Shown piece after piece: positions 1-7,554 of a DNA stretch of 19,581 nucleotides. How positions within the stretch are numbered: position 1 is the stretch's first letter; every line of letters starts with the position of its first letter. The stretch covers positions 1-19,581 of the forward strand of contig JAOZST010000062.1 of assembly GCA_029939535.1 (NCBI GenBank). The letters are read 5' to 3'. Source of the stretch: NBML01 sp029939535 (GTDB lineage Bacteria; Desulfobacterota; Desulfobacteria; Desulfobacterales; Desulfobacteraceae). Made by a program: the position numbers and the translations under genes. The notes under the pieces are model-generated. The model made no database searches. It was given only the letters and a program-made list of their open reading frames with translations, and was not told where the DNA came from.

Positions 1-74
1 TATCAAACAAACCATGTGGCCCTTTCGTCATCACAAAAAAGATTTAAGTGTAGAGAACAGATACGTCTGAATAA

Positions 75-1913
75 TTAATTTACAGAATCAGGCAGGACTC
101 TGACAGCTCCCTGGTCTGCTGAACTTGCAAAACAGGCATAGGCCTTGAGAGATGTGGGGATATTACGAACCCTGTCTGGTGTATAGGATTTCAAACCTTT
201 GGATTCCTCTATTCTGCGCCGTTCTGACAACACTTCCTCAGAAATATTCAGATTGATTTTCCTTTCTGGAATACTGATCTCAATTTCATCGCCATCCATG
301 ATCAAGGCAATGGCACCTCCGGAGGCAGCCTCCGGTGAAACATGACCGATTGAAAGTCCTGAAGTACCGCCGGAAAACCTGCCATCTGTAATCAATGCAC
401 ATTTGGTTCCCAGGTGTATGGATTTAATATAGGAAGTGGGGTAAAGCATCTCCTGCATTCCAGGTCCGCCTTTAGGACCTTCATACCGTATGACAACAAT
501 ATCACCGGGCTTAATTTTTCCCCCCAGGATACCTTCGCAGGCTGCATCCTGGGAATCAAAAACTCTGGCAGTCCCCTTGAAATTAAAAATAGATTCATCC
601 ACGCCGGCAGTTTTGACAACACTTCCATTTTCAGCAATATTCCCAAAAAGAACGACCAGTCCACCATCTTTGTGGTAGGCATTTTCAATACTCCGGATGC
701 ATCCGTTTTCCCTGTCCTTATCCAGTTCTTTAAAATTGGTATCCTGGGAACCCATGACAAGGTTTCGATAACCGCCGGGTGCTGCTGAATACTTGGACAT
801 GGCTTTTTCAGTAATTGTTTTGTTCATAATATCATATTCTGCGATAATTTCTTTTAAAGAGGGTGCATCAACTCTTTTTACAGAAGTGTCTAACATCCCG
901 CCTCGATCCAGCTCTCCAAGTATGCCCATGATACCTCCTGCCCGGTTGACATCCTCCAGATGGTAATGGGAATTGGGGGACACTTTCACAAGGACAGGGA
1001 CTTTTTTGGAAAGCATGTCAATGTCCTTCATGGTAAAGTTGACATGCCCGGACCGGGCAATGGCAAGGAGATGAAGGATAGTGTTGGTGGAACCTCCCAT
1101 TGCAATGTCAAGTGACATGGCATTCATGAAAGCTGCCCGGGTGGCAATGGACCGGGGTAAAACCGAATCATCCCCTTTGCCATAGTATTGTTCCGCCATT
1201 TTAACAATAAGTCCGGCTCCATCCGTAAAAAGTTTTTTCCGTTGAACATGGGTTGCTACAATTGTCCCCTGTCCTGGCAGGCCAAGTCCTATGGCCTCAG
1301 TCAGACAATTCATTGAATTTGCTGTAAACATACCGGAACAGCTGCCGCAGGTAGGACAGGCAAATTGTTCAACCTCATCTAAAACCTCGTTGGAAACAGA
1401 CTTATCCCCTGCCATGACCATGGCATCAATGAGATCATATGTTTTGTCTTTAATTTTACCTGCTTCCATGGGTCCCCCGGAAATAAACAGGGTGGGGATA
1501 TTCAGCCGCATGGCAGCCATGAGCATACCGGGAACAATTTTATCGCAATTGGGAATGCAAACCAGGGCGTCTACCTGGTGTGCATTGCACATGTACTCTA
1601 CACTGTCAGCTATAATTTCCCTTGAAGGCAGAGAATAGAGCATTCCATCATGACCCATGGCAATACCGTCATCTATGGCAATTGTATTAAATTCAGCAGC
1701 AAAATATCCCAGCGCCTCAATTTCTTTTTTAATGGACTGACCGATCTCATGTAGATGAACATGACCTGGAACCATCTGGGTAAACGAATTTGCAATGGCA
1801 ATAATCGGTTTGCCAAAATGTTTTTCTTTCACTCCGTTGGCCCGCCATAAACTTCTGGCGCCTGCCATCAGACGGCCCTGGGTTGTTTTATTACTGCGCA
1901 GTGGTATTTCCAT
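75..1913 (-). CDS. ilvD: Dihydroxy-acid dehydratase (IlvD/Edd family)
   Basis: Iron-sulfur dehydratase of 612 residues that converts 2,3-dihydroxy-3-methyl acids to 2-oxoacids (third step of valine/isoleucine synthesis); some family members act on sugar acids. Visible motifs are CIPNCDK (C119, C123, K125), CPTCGSCSGMFTANS (C186, C189, C192) and a C-terminal GRFSGGTSGLSIGHVSPEA block. The N-terminal NSFTQMVPGHVHL stretch resembles the E. coli-type, oxygen-labile enzyme and lacks the extra PCN-type cysteine of [2Fe-2S] homologues. Length is typical. The ATG at 1913 has an AAAGGAG site just upstream. It follows the XRE-cupin gene by about 50 nt in the same orientation, so the two are probably cotranscribed. 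Whether it is the biosynthetic enzyme or a catabolic dehydratase feeding the neighbouring 2-oxoacid dehydrogenase cannot be told from sequence. No other ilv genes are in the window. Confidence 0.95.
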   Translation of the reverse strand: MEIPLRSNKTTQGRLMAGARSLWRANGVKEKHFGKPIIAIANSFTQMVPGHVHLHEIGQSIKKEIEALGYFAAEFNTIAIDDGIAMGHDGMLYSLPSREIIADSVEYMCNAHQVDALVCIPNCDKIVPGMLMAAMRLNIPTLFISGGPMEAGKIKDKTYDLIDAMVMAGDKSVSNEVLDEVEQFACPTCGSCSGMFTANSMNCLTEAIGLGLPGQGTIVATHVQRKKLFTDGAGLIVKMAEQYYGKGDDSVLPRSIATRAAFMNAMSLDIAMGGSTNTILHLLAIARSGHVNFTMKDIDMLSKKVPVLVKVSPNSHYHLEDVNRAGGIMGILGELDRGGMLDTSVKRVDAPSLKEIIAEYDIMNKTITEKAMSKYSAAPGGYRNLVMGSQDTNFKELDKDRENGCIRSIENAYHKDGGLVVLFGNIAENGSVVKTAGVDESIFNFKGTARVFDSQDAACEGILGGKIKPGDIVVIRYEGPKGGPGMQEMLYPTSYIKSIHLGTKCALITDGRFSGGTSGLSIGHVSPEAASGGAIALIMDGDEIEISIPERKINLNISEEVLSERRRIEESKGLKSYTPDRVRNIPTSLKAYACFASSADQGAVRVLPDSVN

Positions 1914-1964
1914 GGAAAACTCCTTTGATTCTTATGGATGTGTTATATCGGGCAAAATGATTAT

Positions 1965-2531
1965 TTATACATGTTCACCAACAACTATAACCAGGCATTC
2001 GCTCTCTTCATCCCCTACATTCTGCCCTCTATGGGGAACTGTGGGATCGAAATGTATGGTATCTCCTTCCCTGAGATGTATTTTCTCCTTGCCATAAACA
2101 AATTGGACCTCACCCTTTAAAACCATGAAAAATTCTTCTCCGGGATGATCATAAAAAAGATCTGGTTCTTTTTTAATAACCGGATATTTGACAACAAAAG
2201 GATTAATAATATGGCTTGATTTCAACTGGGTCAGGGAATAGTAGACAAAACCCAGCTTCCTGCCGGCCCGGACAACCTGATACCTGTCCTTTTTATGGGT
2301 CACAGCAAATTTATTCTGATCATTATCAATATCTTCAAAAAAAATACCAATGGGCACTTCCAGACCCTGGGCAATCTTGGAAAGAGTTGCAATAGGGGGA
2401 GAAACCAAATTGTTCTCAACACGGGAAAGCAGGGCTTTTGAAAGCTTGGTCACCTCACCCAGTTGCGCCAGGGTCATCTCCTTGCTTTTTCTGATAAGTT
2501 TGATTTTATTGGCAATTTGTTTTTCGATCAT
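1965..2531 (-). CDS. XRE-family transcriptional regulator with C-terminal cupin domain
   Basis: A 188-residue regulator. Residues about 5-62 form a helix-turn-helix of the XRE/Cro type (TLAQLGEVTKLSKALLSRVE followed by PPIATLSKIAQGL). Residues about 120-185 form a small cupin barrel (YDHPGEEFFMVLKGEV and GDTIHFDPTVPHRGQN). This architecture is known for repressors that sense small ligands such as polyamines, amino acids or carboxylates through the cupin; the ligand here is unknown. The ATG at 2531 has a modest GGGAAAG site upstream. The gene lies immediately ahead of ilvD. Its promoter shares a 38-bp element with the promoter of the dctP operon, so autoregulation and control of that operon are likely (inference). 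Confidence 0.92.
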   Translation of the reverse strand: MIEKQIANKIKLIRKSKEMTLAQLGEVTKLSKALLSRVENNLVSPPIATLSKIAQGLEVPIGIFFEDIDNDQNKFAVTHKKDRYQVVRAGRKLGFVYYSLTQLKSSHIINPFVVKYPVIKKEPDLFYDHPGEEFFMVLKGEVQFVYGKEKIHLREGDTIHFDPTVPHRGQNVGDEESECLVIVVGEHV

Positions 2532-2655
2532 AATCTTTCCCAGGAAAGCATAGGTATGTATCCCATAATTGTAATTAATATAATTTTAACCATTGAGTTT
2601 TCCGGCATCATACCACCATTTATCTTGATTCGAATAAAAACCAGGTCCAGGTATA

Positions 2656-2708
2656 AATATGCTGCAAAATAAGTAACGCGTCAAGCAATTTTTTGCACAA
2701 CAGTAAAC
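2656..2708 (-). promoter_or_regulatory. Promoter/operator upstream of the XRE-cupin gene (copy 1 of shared element)
   Basis: On the minus strand a -35 box TTGACG (2679-2684) is followed after 17 bp by CATATT (2656-2661), a fair -10. Directly upstream of the -35 is an A-tract dyad GCAAAAAATTGC (2685-2696). The stretch 2671-2708 matches 19078-19116 at all but five positions plus one T indel, and all five differences are transitions. The dyad abutting the -35 would suit a repressor, with the adjacent XRE-cupin protein as first candidate. The predicted leader is about 115 nt. Promoter strength and operator role are inferred. Confidence 0.6.
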
Positions 2709-2740
2709 AATATCCTTTAGACATCTGACTGCATCATGAC

Positions 2741-2753
2741 AATACCAGGTATT
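2741..2753. promoter_or_regulatory. Perfect 13-bp dyad AATACC-A-GGTATT upstream of the XRE promoter
   Basis: A perfect inverted repeat with 6-bp arms and a one-base centre. It lies about 57 bp upstream of the predicted -35 of the XRE gene and about 80 bp past the end of the last gene of the large operon. The loop is too short for an RNA hairpin, so a protein-binding site is the simplest reading. No second copy was seen in front of dctP. The remainder of the gap from 2532 to 2832 holds no convincing gene and no clear intrinsic terminator. Confidence 0.3.
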
Positions 2754-2832
2754 CCATAAAATTTAACTCTATTTAAAACGTCTTCTCCATATTTTCACTC
2801 TCTCTTTTCCAGCAATCGAACGATTAAATCGA

Positions 2833-3891
2833 TTAATTTGATACCTTATCGTACAATTGATTTCGAATTAATATTGTATCTGCCCGGGTTGGTGCAAATG
2901 GATAATTACGCATTTCAGGACCCGGCCTGGAATTGGCAAAAGGACGATTACAGGCAACTTGCCCATCATAACCTTCACAGCCGCTGGTCCGGAAGGGCTG
3001 ACCGGAATCGATCACCTGATCCAGTTTTTTCCCGGTAAGACCAAAACTGATAATCCTTTCATTTTGACTATACCCGAAATCTTCCCCACGGCTTAAATTT
3101 TGATCAATAATATAGCGAGCCAGTTGGATGCGGCGATAGTGGTCCATGGCTGGCATGGGATGGTTGCACATGCTGGAGTCCGGTTCTGGATAAAATGAAA
3201 ACAGATGGGTCCACCCTCCCATGTCCTGAACCATTTGGATGATCTCTACCATCTGCTTTTCAGTCTCCCCCATTCCAACAACAAAATGGGAGCCGGCATT
3301 GCGTGCTCCGAAGATGTCAATAGCCTCTGACAGTCGTTTCACATAGGTGCCCCAGCTATGGGGTCCTCCCACTCCACTACCCCGATACTGATCAAATAAA
3401 GTAGGTGTGGCAAGATCAATGGCCACACCTATTTTATCAGCCCCGGCAGTTTTAAAAGCCTTTAAATCCTGTTTACTGACAATGGTTGGAGAAATTAACA
3501 AGGAGACTGGAATATCGAAACTGGATCGCAGCCGTCGACAAATGGTCAGGGTGTCACCAATAGAACGAATATTTGTAATCTGGGAAATACAGATCCTTTT
3601 GACACGTTTCCGCCTCTGGCCAATCCGTTTAATAATCTCATCCGTACCATAGGTGGGCCAGGCCACCCGGATAAAGCTCTTATCATGATATTTCCCAAAT
3701 CGTTTGCTGGACAGGCCGCAATAGGCACAACGGGCTGCGCAGCCACCATTGTATGACAACAAAAGGTTGATGCAGTATAATTTTGCATTTCTGTAAAAAA
3801 TACCCTGTTTAAAGCCAAGGGTCATGGCTGCTGCAAGACTCATGCGCAGGTATTCAGGGCTTTCCTGTCTCTTTTCTTGATCATATTCCAT
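2833..3891 (-). CDS. Radical SAM enzyme, biotin-synthase-like, member of a LipS1/LipS2-type lipoyl synthase pair
   Basis: A 352-residue radical SAM protein with the cluster motif CAARCAYC (C51, C55, C58) and a biotin-synthase-like barrel. Its distinctive C-terminal cysteine region (SGCEGYDGQVACNRPFANS) probably binds an auxiliary iron-sulfur cluster that could be the sulfur donor. In archaea and some bacteria two such proteins, LipS1 and LipS2, together replace the unrelated lipoyl synthase LipA and insert the two sulfurs into octanoyl groups. I recognise the pair from family resemblance and context (lipB, lipoate ligase, LipT-like gene, E2 and GcvH acceptors) but cannot say with certainty which member this is; LipS2 is my weak preference. 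The ATG at 3891 has AAGGA 7 nt upstream. It is the last gene of the large operon, 26 nt after the other radical SAM gene. Confidence 0.82.
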   Translation of the reverse strand: MEYDQEKRQESPEYLRMSLAAAMTLGFKQGIFYRNAKLYCINLLLSYNGGCAARCAYCGLSSKRFGKYHDKSFIRVAWPTYGTDEIIKRIGQRRKRVKRICISQITNIRSIGDTLTICRRLRSSFDIPVSLLISPTIVSKQDLKAFKTAGADKIGVAIDLATPTLFDQYRGSGVGGPHSWGTYVKRLSEAIDIFGARNAGSHFVVGMGETEKQMVEIIQMVQDMGGWTHLFSFYPEPDSSMCNHPMPAMDHYRRIQLARYIIDQNLSRGEDFGYSQNERIISFGLTGKKLDQVIDSGQPFRTSGCEGYDGQVACNRPFANSRPGPEMRNYPFAPTRADTILIRNQLYDKVSN

Positions 3892-3917
3892 GGTAAGTCC
3901 TTATGATAATTGCCCTG

Positions 3918-4862
3918 TTACCAACCAGGTTCAAAAAACTCCCGAGTGACGGAGCAACAGGTTTTCTGATAATAAATCTCAAGACCATAACTTCTGGCCC
4001 GGGCAACAGCCTCATCCGATGGCAGGGCCATGCGGTTGATACCGGCATCTATGGCCAGACTTTCCAGGCGATAGTTTCCCCTCTGGCGGGCACATCCCAG
4101 ACTGATAAGAGTGTTCGGCATTTTAATACGTGCCTGGACAATAAGATCGGCCACTTCTTCGGAGGAAGGAGAGACCACGTGCCGGACAGATGTACCGGGA
4201 ATACTCATAAGAGAGACAATCACCAGTTGTTCCACCTCAAAGCCGGCTATCCTTTCAACTGCCTGTTTCTCTCCTTTCATGCAACCATAATTCAGTCCGC
4301 AGACAATATGGGGGATCATGGGCAATCCGGCATTTTGAAGGGCGACCATGGCTTCCTGGATGCGCCTTATCCCAAAAGGGACATGATACATCTTTTTAAA
4401 GGTCTCATCATCTCCAACCACATCAATAAGGGCCTGGTCCACACCAGCTTGTTTCAAATCAATGGCTTCCTGTTCATGGATCAACCCACTATGAATGGAA
4501 ACAAAAAGATTTGTCTGCTGTTTGATCGCTTCAATGGCTGGAATAAATTTGGCCCAGGGCAGACATCCAGCCGAATCACATCCACCGCTGATGAGCACTC
4601 CATGATTTCCTTTGGCCGCCAGTTCCAGACATTGGTCAACCAATTTTTCAGGTGTGGACGTCCGGAGCATTGAGGCTAAAATTTTCCCCTGGCAATGATC
4701 ACAATTAAGGGCGCATTCATTGCCGGTTATGGTAATAGCTGGATACCTGCCGGTTACTCCGTTGACCACGAACATTCCAGGCAGATAGAAAACTATTTTT
4801 TTACCAAAATTCTGCCAGGAGATATCCCTGGCTTTCTTCAGGCGTTCTTCAAACCCGGGCAT
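3918..4862 (-). CDS. Radical SAM enzyme, second member of the LipS1/LipS2-type lipoyl synthase pair
   Basis: The best start is the ATG at 4862 (314 residues), preceded by AGGGA. A longer frame to 4994 only runs through the end of the upstream gene. The N-terminal FEERLKKARDISWQNFGKKI stretch and a YLPGMF segment resemble archaeal 'homologues of biotin synthase'. The SAM-cluster motif is CALNCDHC (C50, C54, C57). An SGGCDSAGC motif and a C-terminal TCCS supply further cysteines that may bind an auxiliary cluster. With the downstream radical SAM gene it probably carries out the two sulfur insertions of lipoyl synthesis. Its start overlaps the upstream flavoprotein gene by 14 nt, suggesting translational coupling. 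LipS1 is the likelier identity, but this is a weak assignment. Confidence 0.82.
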   Translation of the reverse strand: MPGFEERLKKARDISWQNFGKKIVFYLPGMFVVNGVTGRYPAITITGNECALNCDHCQGKILASMLRTSTPEKLVDQCLELAAKGNHGVLISGGCDSAGCLPWAKFIPAIEAIKQQTNLFVSIHSGLIHEQEAIDLKQAGVDQALIDVVGDDETFKKMYHVPFGIRRIQEAMVALQNAGLPMIPHIVCGLNYGCMKGEKQAVERIAGFEVEQLVIVSLMSIPGTSVRHVVSPSSEEVADLIVQARIKMPNTLISLGCARQRGNYRLESLAIDAGINRMALPSDEAVARARSYGLEIYYQKTCCSVTREFFEPGW

Positions 4863-5916
4863 AATATTCCCTGTAAGCAACCCAGCATTTTTTAACCAGG
4901 GTATCAAATGAACTCCAGCAGGCTTCCATCTGCTCCCGCCGGCAATACGCCCTGGCCAGACTCTCCCCAAGCAAGTCCTGCCAATCCCTGTCATAGGCCT
5001 TTAGAATAGTCATGTCATTGGCTGCCGCTGCAAAGGCAGCATATTTGCCAGCCAGCGTACCGCAGGTCACGGCAGAAAAAATACCAGCTCCCGTAATCGA
5101 ATGGGTTTGACCGGCAGCATCTCCCACCAATAAGGTCTTACCATGTACGGCATTGCGTACCGGTTCAGCCGGTATCCAGCCGGCTGCATGGGCCATAGGT
5201 GCACCATATATTTTACTATCTGCTTTCAACCGCTGGATAAATCTACCCAGCAATTTTCCAAGGGAAGGCTGACCCAGGGTGGGTCGCAGCCCAGCCAGTC
5301 CCACATTGGCCACCTTTCCCTTGGGAAACAGCCAGCCATATCCAGCCACTATTTCAGGATCAAAATAAATTTCCGAGTATGTAAGGGGCTCAATCAAAGG
5401 CAGTGTCATCTGTACACCAGGCAGCAGATGATGGTTTTCAGCACCCACCCAGCGTCCTATTGTGGACAAAGGGCCATCAGCACCAATGATCACCTTGGGT
5501 CGAACCAGATATTCAGAACCATTCCGGGGAGATAGTACCATATATTCCTCATTGTTTCCGGCTATTGCCCGGGTTGCACAGCGCAATTCAGCTCCGGCTT
5601 TCCGGGCGGCAGCAACCAATGCCTGGTCAAACAATTCACGACTGATTATATACCCCGGGGCCCTTGTTTCTTTAACTGGCTGCCCAGGTACAAAAGTACG
5701 CATACCTTCTATTTTCTGAACTGCATAACAGTCTTTCAGTCCCAATTCTCCTTTGAGCATGGCCGGAATATATTCGGCACACTGAACTGGCAATCCCACC
5801 TGCCGTCGTCGTTCAACAAGCAGTACGCGGGCTCCTTGCCGTGCCGCTGCCAGAGCTGAGCTGGAACCTGCTGGCCCGGCACCAACAACCAGGACATCCC
5901 AATCACCGGATAGCAT
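4849..5916 (-). CDS. lipT: FAD-dependent oxidoreductase of the geranylgeranyl reductase family, LipT-like
   Basis: A flavoprotein of about 355 residues. It shows an N-terminal Rossmann FAD motif (GAGPAG, residues 12-17), a central GADGPLSTIG block and an LLVGDAAG FAD-phosphate motif, as in geranylgeranyl reductases and related hydroxylases. A flavoprotein of this kind, named LipT, accompanies lipS1/lipS2 in lipoate assembly loci; its biochemical step is not settled to my knowledge. I prefer the ATG at 5916 because AAGGA lies 6 nt upstream; an ATG at 5922 overlaps the previous stop (ATGA) but has AAGGA with no spacing. No transmembrane segment is evident. Alternative reading: a general flavoprotein reductase. 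The name rests mainly on context. Confidence 0.75.
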   Translation of the reverse strand: MLSGDWDVLVVGAGPAGSSSALAAARQGARVLLVERRRQVGLPVQCAEYIPAMLKGELGLKDCYAVQKIEGMRTFVPGQPVKETRAPGYIISRELFDQALVAAARKAGAELRCATRAIAGNNEEYMVLSPRNGSEYLVRPKVIIGADGPLSTIGRWVGAENHHLLPGVQMTLPLIEPLTYSEIYFDPEIVAGYGWLFPKGKVANVGLAGLRPTLGQPSLGKLLGRFIQRLKADSKIYGAPMAHAAGWIPAEPVRNAVHGKTLLVGDAAGQTHSITGAGIFSAVTCGTLAGKYAAFAAAANDMTILKAYDRDWQDLLGESLARAYCRREQMEACWSSFDTLVKKCWVAYREYYARV

Positions 5917-5918
5917 GG

Positions 5919-7523
5919 TCATTCCTTTTCCAGGGCAGAAATTTCCCCAGCTGTGTCCAGTATGGTCTGCAGCAATTCCAGATTTACTTCAGTCTGGCTG
6001 TCAAATTTCCCTGCATAGGCTTCTTTTGCCTGGTCAAGGTCGTAACAGGTGGTATTATCGATATCCAGGAGAATACCGGGAAGGTCTGATTTTTTAAAAT
6101 CATCCAGGTGTTTGGCAAAAAAAGGCTGGCAGCAGCAACCAATATATGCACTGACACCTTTTGTTTTCATCTTCATCAATTCATCCCAAAGGTCTTCAAA
6201 GCTGACAATGCTGATGACCTTCATTTTTTTATTCCGCCCCATTGTCCATGCCGGTCCGATGGAACATCCTTCCTCTCCACATATCTTACACCCTTTTTTA
6301 TACCGTAAATCACATTTAGTGAGTTTGGCACAATAGGGCAGCAGCAGCACTGATGGTTTCTTTTGGAGCACCTCTTCAAAGGATCCATTGGCAACGGAAA
6401 TCAGGTTGCAATGTGCAAGTGGGATACCAAATTTTGAAATTTCAATCTTCTCAAGACAGAGATTCAGGGGCTTAACAAAATCCTCAAAAGGCAATCCCGG
6501 AATAAGGATACGGCCCTGATCAAAATATTTATGAATGATCCCATGCAAATGGTCACGATCAAGGGGAGCCCCCCTGAGTTCAGATTCCAAATCGTAAAGA
6601 GCACTACTGGGAAAGGAGAGAAAATCACCAGTAATATAAATATCCTTTAATCGCTTTTGGGGCAGGTTGACTACCAGGGTAAAGCGTACCATTCCGGTCA
6701 AAGCTTTATAGGAGGCTTGCACTGCCTCCCGTTTTTGAAAACGCGGTTTAACATTGTCGATCCACCCGGCAGATTGAAAATAAATTTGTTTCTCCTGGAA
6801 CAACTCTTGCTCCTGGCTGGTTAATCCGCCCGGTTCAAGCTTTATATCCAGGCATTGCTCAAAGCCGAGCCTGATAGCCTCTTTAATTCTCGAAAGGGTT
6901 GGAACATGACCAAGTTCCCATTTCAGGCAGGTAACCCGATCTTTTACAGAATCAATTTCCTTGGCCTTAAGTTTTTCCACTGGAATTTTCAAGGCCCTGA
7001 GCATGGTATCCACGTCAAAATCCACCAGCATGGTACCTTGAAACATAAAAGCGCTGTCTGACTCGGTACCGCCTGTACCGGAAATCTTACGTCCCTTGAC
7101 TTCGATATCATTGCGGGGCCTGAACTCAGCCTTGAGATTCAATAAAGCAAGGGCCACAGCCACTGGATCACACAGGGTTTTGAATAGATGCTCATTGGGG
7201 ATGGTGGTATTAAAAAAGGATTTATCACAAAATACTTCCCAGCCCAATTGATTCTCATCAAAAAATATGGCCCCACCACCGGTAATGCGCCTGTTCACAT
7301 CAATCTGGTTCACCCGGCAGTAATCCATCCGGATTTCCTCGTCAATGGCCTGGTGATAACCCACCAAAACTGCCCTTGGCGCAAACTGTAGAAACCGAAT
7401 GGTGTTGGGGCTTTCTCCCTGGCCTTTAAGTTCCAGCAGGGTTTCATCCATGGCAATATTTTCAGCTGCTGTCATGGGTGGTGTATCTAATAGTCTCCAG
7501 GTCTGCCTAGAGTGTTCTACCAT
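5919..7523 (-). CDS. Lipoate-protein ligase (LplA type) fused to a C-terminal DUF116 domain
   Basis: A protein of 534 residues from the ATG at 7523, which has AAGGAAG upstream. Residues 1-250 are an LplA-type catalytic domain: RRITGGGA (78-85), RPRND (135-139), GRKISGTGG with the expected catalytic K146, and FQGTMLVDFD. Residues about 251-350 resemble the accessory C-terminal LplA domain. Residues about 390-495 match DUF116, a cysteine-rich domain starting VLLLPYCAK, with C398, C404, C412, C415, C420, C463-C465 and C493, likely a metal or Fe-S site. The ligase would attach lipoate or octanoate to the lysines of the E2 or GcvH-like proteins encoded upstream. The DUF116 role is unknown; its place in a lipoyl operon suggests a part in sulfur insertion or redox handling. 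It starts 31 nt after the Hdr-like gene and abuts the LipT-like gene. Confidence 0.88.
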   Translation of the reverse strand: MVEHSRQTWRLLDTPPMTAAENIAMDETLLELKGQGESPNTIRFLQFAPRAVLVGYHQAIDEEIRMDYCRVNQIDVNRRITGGGAIFFDENQLGWEVFCDKSFFNTTIPNEHLFKTLCDPVAVALALLNLKAEFRPRNDIEVKGRKISGTGGTESDSAFMFQGTMLVDFDVDTMLRALKIPVEKLKAKEIDSVKDRVTCLKWELGHVPTLSRIKEAIRLGFEQCLDIKLEPGGLTSQEQELFQEKQIYFQSAGWIDNVKPRFQKREAVQASYKALTGMVRFTLVVNLPQKRLKDIYITGDFLSFPSSALYDLESELRGAPLDRDHLHGIIHKYFDQGRILIPGLPFEDFVKPLNLCLEKIEISKFGIPLAHCNLISVANGSFEEVLQKKPSVLLLPYCAKLTKCDLRYKKGCKICGEEGCSIGPAWTMGRNKKMKVISIVSFEDLWDELMKMKTKGVSAYIGCCCQPFFAKHLDDFKKSDLPGILLDIDNTTCYDLDQAKEAYAGKFDSQTEVNLELLQTILDTAGEISALEKE

Positions 7524-7554
7524 CAATCTTCCTTTTAAAAACGACTTCAACCGT

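Noticed and set aside
2814..2834. Inverted repeat at the end of the last radical SAM gene as an intrinsic terminator
   Set aside because: The 6-bp arms are AT-rich and overlap the stop codon, and no U-run follows in the minus-strand transcript.
3903..4673. Open frame of 256 codons on the plus strand, antisense to the radical SAM gene
   Set aside because: It mirrors a well-supported conserved gene on the minus strand and its translation shows no recognisable domain; long antisense frames are common here.
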